From Anaerolineales bacterium (lineage in GTDB: Bacteria; Chloroflexota; Anaerolineae; Anaerolineales; UBA4823): 64,000 nt of DNA. Of this stretch, positions 56,703-64,000 are shown piece after piece (position 1 is the stretch's first letter; each line of letters opens with the position of its first letter). The stretch spans positions 1-64,000 of the forward strand of contig PQAL01000027.1 in NCBI GenBank assembly GCA_003105035.1. Direction: 5' to 3'. The position numbers and the translations under genes are program-made. Under the pieces are notes generated by a model that saw only the letters and a list, made by a program, of their open reading frames with translations, was not told the origin of the DNA and searched no databases.

Positions 56703-57182
56703 ATGAAGCAACCAAATTCCAAGTTATGTTTTGTGTGCGGACGGGAAAATAATCATGGATTGAAGCTTGAGTTTATTGAAATCTCTCCTGGTGAGGTGGA
56801 AGTGAACACGATTATCCCCGAGCAATTCCAGGGCTACCCGGGTGTTGTGCATGGGGGAATTGTGGCTGCAATGCTTGATGAAGTCACCGGACGGACGCAG
56901 ATGGGTGGAAATCCGCCCAGGTTTATGTTCACTGCCAGGCTTGATGTGCGATACCGAAAAAACGTCCCGGTCGGACAACCATTACGAATTTTGGGGCATG
57001 CAGGCAAGAGCAGGGAGCGCACAGCATTTGCTACCGGGCAGATCATCGGACCAAATGGCGAGATCCTAGCCGAGGCTGAAACAGTGTTGGTTAATGTGCC
57101 TGAAGAGATGACCAAAGAGGTCGATTTAGAAGCACTTGGCTGGAAAGTATATGAAGATCCGACCATTAATGATGGAGAGTAG
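56703..57182 (+). CDS. PaaI-type hotdog thioesterase
   Basis: A 159-residue hotdog-fold protein. HGGIVAAMLDEVTGR near residue 50 has the typical HGG and the catalytic Asp/Glu of PaaI-like enzymes, with LDVRYRKNVPVGQPL and AEAETVLVNV further on. An N-terminal CFVCGRENNHGL resembles a cysteine pair seen in some relatives. Acyl-CoA substrate unknown. It lies nine bases before the Mo-hydroxylase FAD subunit, so both may share a transcript. Confidence 0.88.
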   Translation: MKQPNSKLCFVCGRENNHGLKLEFIEISPGEVEVNTIIPEQFQGYPGVVHGGIVAAMLDEVTGRTQMGGNPPRFMFTARLDVRYRKNVPVGQPLRILGHAGKSRERTAFATGQIIGPNGEILAEAETVLVNVPEEMTKEVDLEALGWKVYEDPTINDGE

Positions 57183-57190
57183 AGGTAACC

Positions 57191-57958
57191 ATGATCATTG
57201 AATATCACCGCCCGAAGACTATAACTGAAGCACTGGCACTACTGGCAAGAAATGAACCAGTTACATATGCGTTGGGAGGTGGTACCGAATTAAACCAGAA
57301 CAGCGACGAGAAATATGCTGTCGTCGATCTGCAGGATCTTGGATTAGGTGGTATCGCCATTAAAGGGAACAACTGCGTGGTTGGGGCTACAGCCACCCTG
57401 CAGGAAGTGCTGGAATATAAAGGTTTAGCTGATGACTTATACTGCAGCATCGAGCATGAAGCCAGTTACAATCTACGCCAGATGGCGACAATTGCCGGGA
57501 CGCTAGTTTCAACAGATGGAAGGTCTCCATTAACCACCGCTTTGTTAGCGCTTGATGCAAGCCTGGGGATTTTGAGCGCAGTTGACAAAACCAGGCAGGT
57601 TCACCTGGGAGAGTGGCTGCTTCAAAGGCATGCTGCGCAAAGGGGAGAAATTATCGGTCAGGTGAGCTGGCCGGTAAATATACAACTGGGATACGAGTAC
57701 GTGGCGCGCACACCAGCGGATAAGCCCATCGTGTGCGCCGCAGTGGCGATCTGGCCATCCGGGCGGACACGCCTAGCCTTGGGAGGTTGGGGAGCAGCCC
57801 CGACATTTGCGTTGGACGGGCCTGAAGCGGGAGGCATTGAGAATGCCGCCCGCAATGCGTATAGCCAGGCTGGCGATCAATGGGCCAGCGCAGATTACCG
57901 GGAAGAGATCGCTGGTATCCTAGCACTTCGGTGCCTGGAAAAGCTCAAAAATAACTAG
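57191..57958 (+). CDS. FAD-binding subunit of a molybdenum hydroxylase (YgfM/CoxM-like)
   Basis: A 255-residue flavoprotein: YHRPKTITEALALL at the N-terminus, FAD-phosphate motif ALGGGTELN near residue 27, VGATATLQEV near 70 and QMATIAGTLVSTDGRS near 97. Family members are usually nearer 290 residues, so the C-terminal domain is short. It is the natural electron partner for the fused Fe-S/Mo protein at 60830, which lacks an FAD domain; the same split occurs in E. coli YgfM/XdhD. AGAGGT precedes the start. Confidence 0.87.
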   Translation: MIIEYHRPKTITEALALLARNEPVTYALGGGTELNQNSDEKYAVVDLQDLGLGGIAIKGNNCVVGATATLQEVLEYKGLADDLYCSIEHEASYNLRQMATIAGTLVSTDGRSPLTTALLALDASLGILSAVDKTRQVHLGEWLLQRHAAQRGEIIGQVSWPVNIQLGYEYVARTPADKPIVCAAVAIWPSGRTRLALGGWGAAPTFALDGPEAGGIENAARNAYSQAGDQWASADYREEIAGILALRCLEKLKNN

Positions 57959-58026
57959 CCTCCTGAAAAGATGTCTTGCATGAAGATGGATCGAAAAAAA
58001 TATTGTGTTTATTGTAGCGAAGCTGA

Positions 58027-59166
<1,140 letters not shown>

Positions 59167-59175
59167 TGAGGAGTT

Positions 59176-60816
59176 ATGAAGAAGTATATTGGCTTAATCA
59201 TCGGGATCTTAATCTGCCTGGCTGTGATCGGTGCTTCCTATTATTGGGCTACCAGTCTGATGGATTCTGTATATGCCTACCGATCACCACTGCGCTACAC
59301 ACCCCCTCAACCGGGTGAGAACCTTGGAAAACCAATCCCGCGCAGCCTGGTCATCGTTTTGATTGATGCTTTACGGTATGACACATCGATGAATGCAGAT
59401 GTGATGCCGTTCCTCAATCAACTAAGAAGCGAAGGAGCGTCGGCGTTGATGCACAGCCGACCCCCTTCATACTCTGAACCTGGATACTCGGTCTTATTAA
59501 CTGGTGCATGGCCTGATCTCAGTGATGGACCAGCCATCAACCTGGATTACGCCGATATCCCCACTTTTACCCAGGATAATATTTACTCAGCCGCACACAG
59601 AGCTGGCCTGAGCACAGCCATCTCAGCGTTCAATTGGTTTGAAAAGCTTGTCCCCCAACAAGCTGTAACTGCAAGTTTTTATACCGCGGGAGAAGACCAG
59701 GTTGCAGATCAACAGGTTGTTGAGGCTGCCTTGCCCTGGCTGCGAAATGGCAATTACCAGCTGGTGCTTATCCATATCGACCAGGTTGATTACGCGGGTC
59801 ATCACGAAGGCGGCCCGATTGACCTACGTTGGGATGAAGCTGCATCCAGAGCGGATGCTTTACTCAAAGAGATTGCCACTACGATGGACCTGACGCAGGA
59901 TACCCTGCTGGTTCTGAGTGATCACGGACAAATTGATATTGGTGGTCATGGAGGTCAGGATCCCATTGTCTTACGGGAGCCATTTGTCCTGGCAGGCAAG
60001 GGTGTTATCCAGGGAGAGTATAGTGATGTGCAGATGGTGGATGTTGCCCCCACACTGGCGGCAATCCTGGGAACCAATATCCCGGCTACAAGCCAGGGGC
60101 ACGTGCTCATCTCTATGTTTGACTTTTCACTAGACAAGGTCGGCGCGATCAACGCTGCTTTAGCTGCCCAACAAGCCCAGCTAGCATTGGCATACCAGGA
60201 TGCGATTGGTCAGCCAGTCAAAGTCGCTGCGAGTGAAGACGTCGTCACTGCTACCCAAAAGGCGATGGCTGCAGCCGAGAGCACAAAGCTCACCAACGAA
60301 AGAATCCCGCGTGGGATTGTTGCGTTTGTTGTAATTTTAGGGTTGCTGGTCCTAGCTGGCTGGTATGCCGGACCAAATTATTGCTGGATGGTGCTTGGCG
60401 TGGTTAGTTACCTGGTGATCTTTAATATAAAATATCTGTTCATTGATCAAAAAACGTATTCACTTAGCTCAGTCATTGATGCTACCAACCTGATCACTTC
60501 AACAGCATTAACCACTTTGTTGGCACTATTTTTGGGCTGGTTATTGGTGATCCTGGGTACTAGAATTTATCACCTTAAACCTCGCAAGGCGGCAGAGCTG
60601 ACCATGAAATTTGTTCTGGTAGCCCTGTCCTTCCTGGCAGTGCCGATATTTTTCAACTACTTTATTGACGGAGCTGTTGTGACCTGGGTGTTACCCAATT
60701 TCTTATTTAGCTTCTTAGGGTTGATATTTTTGATCCAAGCGCTAGTTGTGGCCTTGATCGGCCTTTTCCTGACAGGAATATCACCCTTGCTGGGGTATTT
60801 TTCACAGGGAAAATAA
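59176..60816 (+). CDS. Membrane-anchored alkaline-phosphatase-superfamily phosphodiesterase
   Basis: A 546-residue protein with an N-terminal anchor (about 5-25), an extracytoplasmic catalytic domain to about 345 and four C-terminal spans. Metal and nucleophile motifs are VIVLIDALRYD near residue 60, PSYSEPGYSVLLTG near 96 (Ser/Thr nucleophile), IHIDQVDYAGHHEGG near 195 and LSDHGQIDIGGHGG near 248. It belongs with nucleotide pyrophosphatases and GPI-anchor-type phosphoethanolamine enzymes. GAGGAG lies before the ATG. It sits between the methylase and the Mo hydroxylase without obvious functional link. Confidence 0.87.
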   Translation: MKKYIGLIIGILICLAVIGASYYWATSLMDSVYAYRSPLRYTPPQPGENLGKPIPRSLVIVLIDALRYDTSMNADVMPFLNQLRSEGASALMHSRPPSYSEPGYSVLLTGAWPDLSDGPAINLDYADIPTFTQDNIYSAAHRAGLSTAISAFNWFEKLVPQQAVTASFYTAGEDQVADQQVVEAALPWLRNGNYQLVLIHIDQVDYAGHHEGGPIDLRWDEAASRADALLKEIATTMDLTQDTLLVLSDHGQIDIGGHGGQDPIVLREPFVLAGKGVIQGEYSDVQMVDVAPTLAAILGTNIPATSQGHVLISMFDFSLDKVGAINAALAAQQAQLALAYQDAIGQPVKVAASEDVVTATQKAMAAAESTKLTNERIPRGIVAFVVILGLLVLAGWYAGPNYCWMVLGVVSYLVIFNIKYLFIDQKTYSLSSVIDATNLITSTALTTLLALFLGWLLVILGTRIYHLKPRKAAELTMKFVLVALSFLAVPIFFNYFIDGAVVTWVLPNFLFSFLGLIFLIQALVVALIGLFLTGISPLLGYFSQGK

Positions 60817-60829
60817 ATTTGGAGATATG

Positions 60830-63800
60830 ATGGATATCACGCTTAATATAAATGGTATACCTCGACAATTAATTATTCAGCCCGGTGATACCCTGCTAAA
60901 GTCTTTACGGGATCTCGGGTTGCATGGGGCGAAACATGGTTGTGAAAGTGGTGATTGTGGAGCATGTACCGTGTTGCTGGATGGAAAACCCGTCAATTCA
61001 TGCCTGGTCCTGGCTGCCCAGGCAGTGGGGCATAAGATCCAAACCATCGAAGCTTTGGGAGAGCATCCTGAACAAGGATGGAAAGCCAGCCCGGGTTTAC
61101 ATCCGATCCAAATGGCGTTTGCGGTAAACGGGGCGATCCAATGTGGTTACTGTACTCCAGGTCAGATCCTGGCAGCCAAGCATTTGTTGGACAATAACCC
61201 CGACCCAACCGAGGCAGAGGTCCGGCAGGCAATCTCAGGGGTGTTGTGCCGTTGTACGGGGTATGACAAGCCTGTGCGAGCCATACTCTATGCAGCCAAA
61301 GTCTTGCGAGACAGAAAGACCGAAACGGGTACTGATGACAAAAAATCGACTGTATTGAATGCGGGTGAATACGATCAGCTGGTCAAAGAATGCCTGCCGA
61401 AGCTCATTCCGATCAAAGAAGCAGCAGCTTTCCAACGGGTTGGTAAACCGGAGATCAAGATTGATGCGTTCAAGCTAACCCAAGGAAAACCATCGTTTAC
61501 GGCTGATATCGATTTAAAGGATTTGTTGGTTGCCAGGGTGCTGCATAGCCCATACGTCCACGCACGCATTACAAACATTGATACCACACAGGCGCAGGCG
61601 CTTCCAGGAGTTGCAGCGGTGTTGACGTGGAAGGACATCCCACGCGTGGCTTACTCAACTGCCGGGCAATCCGATCCCATCCCTGGACCGTTGGATTCAT
61701 TTTCGCTGGATAACAAGGTGCGTTTTGTGGGTGACCGGGTAGCATTCGTGGCAGCAGAAACCGAAGCCATCGCTGATGAGGCCATAAAGCTGATCAAGGT
61801 TGAGTATGAAAAGCTCCCTGCATTGCTGGATCCTGGGGAGGCGATGAATCCTGGTGCACCGATTTTGCATGACGAAGTGGATTATGTTAATTTCGCCGGA
61901 TCTGACCCGAACAAGAACCTGGCCGCAGAAATAAGAATCGATATCGGCGATGTTGAGCAAGGCTTCAAAGAAGCCGATCATGTGATCGAAGCGGATTACG
62001 AAGTTCCAAAAGTACAGCAGGCTGCCATCGAACCACATGTCGTTGTCACTTACTGGGATGAAGATGACCGCCTGGTCATCCGCACGAGCACGCAAGTACC
62101 CTTCCATGCTCGGAGAATGCTGGCACCAGTCTTGGGTTTGCCAGCCAAGCGTATCAGGGTGATCAAACCCCGCATCGGTGGGGGATTCGGCGGGAAACAG
62201 GAAGTGCTGATTGAGGATGTAGCTGCCCACCTCACCATCGCCACACGAAGGCCAGTAATATTCGAATACACACGCGTAGAAGAATTCACGGCCTCGCGTT
62301 CCCGCCATCCAATGCGCATCCATATGAAGACAGGGGTGAAGCATGACGGTACGATCACTGCTAATGCCATGCATGTCTTGACCGACACGGGTGCTTATGG
62401 CTGTCATGCGCTTACCGTCACCGGCAACACTGGGCACAAGGCCATGGCGCTCTATGTGGGTGATGGAAAATATCGCCAGACGCCCAATATTCGCTTTTAT
62501 GCTGATATCGTCTATACCAACCACCCACCTGCGGGTGCTTATCGCGGTTACGGTGTACCGCAAGGCTTTTGGGCTGTTGACCGCCACATGGAAAAAATCG
62601 CCCAGATGCTCGGGCTTGACCCGATCGATTTCCGATTGAAAAATGCCCTGCATGCCGGTGAGATGCAGCCGTTCAGTACGGCCTGGAGCGAAGGACGAGC
62701 GCCGCGACCGGAGATGATCCGGAGCTGCGGGCTAGTTGAGTGCGCCAGGCAGGGCCAACAGGCTATCGAATGGGAAAAGAAATATAACGTGAAGGATTGG
62801 CACCAGGTGCCTGGAAAACCTCACCTGCGAAAGGGGATTGGCGCTGCCCTGGTCATGCAAGGTACGGCGATCCCTTACCTCGATATGGGGGGAGCTAGCA
62901 TCAAGATCAATGATGACGGCTCGTTTAATTTACTGGTCGGCGCAACCGACCTTGGGACAGGCTCCGATACTGTGCTGGGGCAGCTGGCTGCAGAAGTATT
63001 GGGTGTTCCCTTGGAAGATGTGATCGTCTATTCGTCAGACACCGATTTTACTCCCTTTGATAAAGGTGCCTACGCATCCAGCACCACCTATATATCGGGG
63101 ATGGCGGTGGTGAAGGCGGCCAGGCAGGTAGCTGAGAGGATCAAAGCCAGGGCAACCTTGCTGCTTAATAACGATCAACCGGCTGTGAAGGTGGAACCAG
63201 AAGCGATCAAGCTACTGGATCGATACGCAATCGCACCGGACGGGCGCAAGATATCATTGGCAGAAATCGCACTGGATAGCCTGCATCATGCCGAGCAAGA
63301 GCAAATCATGGCTGTGGCATCGTATTACTCACCCAACGCACCGACTCCTTTTGAAGCCCAATTTGCAGAGATCACCCTGGATATCGAGACTGGCATGGTC
63401 ACTGCCGATAAACTTGTTTCGGCGGTCGATTCGGGGATCATTGTGAACCCGCTGACTGCCTCCGGACAAATCGAAGGTGGCATGACCCAGGCGCTGGGGT
63501 ATGCTCTGTGCGAAGAAATGGTTTATGATGAGAACGGAAAACCTCGGGAATGCGATTTTTCCGATTACCACATCTACCAGGCGCATGAGGTGCCTGATTT
63601 ACAGACAATTTTTGTGGAAACATTTGAAACGAGCCATCCTTACGGAGTAAAAGCCGTCGCAGAAATCCCGATGGATGGGATTGCCCCGGCAGTTGCCAAC
63701 GCCGTAATGGATGCCAGCCGTGCCATAGCTGGGGGAAGTGGTGTAAATATCGATCAAAATCCACTCACGCCCGAAAAGGTATGGAAAGCGATTAAAACGA

Positions 63801-63832
63801 GCAATTTAAACCACAATCCTGGCGAACCGTAG
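60830..63832 (+). CDS. Fused Fe-S/molybdopterin hydroxylase, XdhD-like
   Basis: A 1000-residue protein joining the small and large subunits of the xanthine-dehydrogenase family. The [2Fe-2S] domain has Cys38, 43, 46 and 58 (CESGDCGAC), and the second cluster uses CGYC near 105 and CRC near 140. The Mo part begins near 200 with KPSFTADIDL, then GGGFGGKQE near 450, GAYRGYGVPQ near 570, LVGATDLGTGSDT near 700 and GVKAVAEIP near 940, whose Glu is the likely base. The XDH GxGE is AVAE here. No FAD domain is present; the gene at 57191 probably supplies it. Substrate is probably a purine, given the window. ATG 60830 is five bases after GGAG. Confidence 0.88.
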   Translation: MDITLNINGIPRQLIIQPGDTLLKSLRDLGLHGAKHGCESGDCGACTVLLDGKPVNSCLVLAAQAVGHKIQTIEALGEHPEQGWKASPGLHPIQMAFAVNGAIQCGYCTPGQILAAKHLLDNNPDPTEAEVRQAISGVLCRCTGYDKPVRAILYAAKVLRDRKTETGTDDKKSTVLNAGEYDQLVKECLPKLIPIKEAAAFQRVGKPEIKIDAFKLTQGKPSFTADIDLKDLLVARVLHSPYVHARITNIDTTQAQALPGVAAVLTWKDIPRVAYSTAGQSDPIPGPLDSFSLDNKVRFVGDRVAFVAAETEAIADEAIKLIKVEYEKLPALLDPGEAMNPGAPILHDEVDYVNFAGSDPNKNLAAEIRIDIGDVEQGFKEADHVIEADYEVPKVQQAAIEPHVVVTYWDEDDRLVIRTSTQVPFHARRMLAPVLGLPAKRIRVIKPRIGGGFGGKQEVLIEDVAAHLTIATRRPVIFEYTRVEEFTASRSRHPMRIHMKTGVKHDGTITANAMHVLTDTGAYGCHALTVTGNTGHKAMALYVGDGKYRQTPNIRFYADIVYTNHPPAGAYRGYGVPQGFWAVDRHMEKIAQMLGLDPIDFRLKNALHAGEMQPFSTAWSEGRAPRPEMIRSCGLVECARQGQQAIEWEKKYNVKDWHQVPGKPHLRKGIGAALVMQGTAIPYLDMGGASIKINDDGSFNLLVGATDLGTGSDTVLGQLAAEVLGVPLEDVIVYSSDTDFTPFDKGAYASSTTYISGMAVVKAARQVAERIKARATLLLNNDQPAVKVEPEAIKLLDRYAIAPDGRKISLAEIALDSLHHAEQEQIMAVASYYSPNAPTPFEAQFAEITLDIETGMVTADKLVSAVDSGIIVNPLTASGQIEGGMTQALGYALCEEMVYDENGKPRECDFSDYHIYQAHEVPDLQTIFVETFETSHPYGVKAVAEIPMDGIAPAVANAVMDASRAIAGGSGVNIDQNPLTPEKVWKAIKTSNLNHNPGEP

Positions 63833-63889
63833 GCATTATATACCAGGCAGGGAATTGGAAAACTACCGTGGAAGAGAATGGATGAGGTT

Positions 63890-64000
63890 ATGGCAGATCG
63901 AGTATACGTCATCGGTCACGTAAACCCAGATACAGATTCAATCGCGGCAGCCATGGGATATGCCTGGCTGCTGCGTGAACGTGATGGCATGGATACAATC
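63890..64000 (+). CDS. DHH-family phosphoesterase / Mn-dependent pyrophosphatase, 5' part only
   Basis: Only the first 37 codons lie within the window. They read VYVIGHVNPDTDSIAAAMGYAWLL split across the motif, the manganese-binding GHxNPDTDS hallmark of family II inorganic pyrophosphatases. The gene continues past the edge, so CBS or DRTGG insertions cannot be seen. A GAGG lies only two bases upstream of the ATG. Confidence 0.8.
   Translation, partial: MADRVYVIGHVNPDTDSIAAAMGYAWLLRERDGMDTI

Overview
The window looks like a chromosomal stretch from an anaerobic or facultative member of the Chloroflexota (class Anaerolineae or a relative). This is an inference from gene content: coenzyme F420 genes, an ECF sigma factor paired with a DUF5667-like protein, a BMP-type nucleoside ABC transporter, multihaem cytochromes c and Chloroflexi-style orphan families. 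No rRNA, tRNA or CRISPR array was found, so the taxonomy is not proven. Coding density is high. Three AT-richer patches with decayed genes (41.3-42.4 kb, 45.8-46.5 kb and around 47.1 kb) are exceptions.

Layout. 0.2-6.6 kb: a membrane protein, gyrB (true start probably a GTG at 1247), a Ser/Thr kinase with an extracytoplasmic beta-propeller, and folD. 6.6-13.7 kb: a purine/carbamoyl catabolic block behind a promoter framed by two identical palindromes. It holds an 8-oxoguanine-deaminase-type amidohydrolase, adenine deaminase, a GntR/UTRA regulator, an aspartate-carbamoyltransferase-like protein with altered acceptor-binding motifs, a YgeW-like carbamoyltransferase and a carbamate kinase. 13.9-18.7 kb: a complete BMP-family ABC importer (lipoprotein, double ATPase, two permeases). 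18.7-25 kb: a threonine-synthase-like enzyme, a GT2 glycosyltransferase, an uncharacterised PLP enzyme, two uncharacterised proteins and folP. 25.2-32.8 kb: aconitase, then a minus-strand group (membrane protein, fbp, SDR, DUF429-like, AlkZ-related, ThiS-like).

33.1-41.2 kb is the most unusual region. It encodes a 26-CXXCH cytochrome, a 2[4Fe-4S] ferredoxin, an 18-CXXCH cytochrome, an FAD/NAD(P) oxidoreductase and a membrane protein with two His pairs spaced as in dihaem cytochromes b. A sigma factor and a DUF5667-like membrane protein follow. The 26-haem protein carries its own DUF5667-like N-terminal segment. I read the region as an undescribed transmembrane electron conduit with a possible dedicated regulator.

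42.4-52.7 kb: a 7TM-PAS-GAF-GGDEF protein, YjbQ, decayed remnants, a DUF7000-like protein, YqhQ-like, an M20 peptidase, a MOSC protein, a homocysteine-methyltransferase-like protein, a DUF1361 protein and a NUDIX hydrolase. 52.8-56.6 kb: F420 metabolism (npdG, cofE, a pyrophosphatase-like gene, a PPOX-class F420 enzyme, cofD, cofC). 56.7-64 kb: a thioesterase, the FAD subunit of a molybdenum hydroxylase, a CcrM-like orphan DNA methyltransferase, a membrane phosphodiesterase, a fused Fe-S/Mo hydroxylase (XdhD-like) and the start of a DHH-family phosphoesterase.

How the parts work together (inference): imported purine nucleosides or bases would be deaminated and hydroxylated by the amidohydrolases and the XdhD-like enzyme. 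Downstream ureido products would be phosphorolysed by the carbamoyltransferases, and carbamate kinase would recover ATP. Reducing equivalents from NAD(P)H, ferredoxin or F420H2 could leave the cell through the multihaem conduit.
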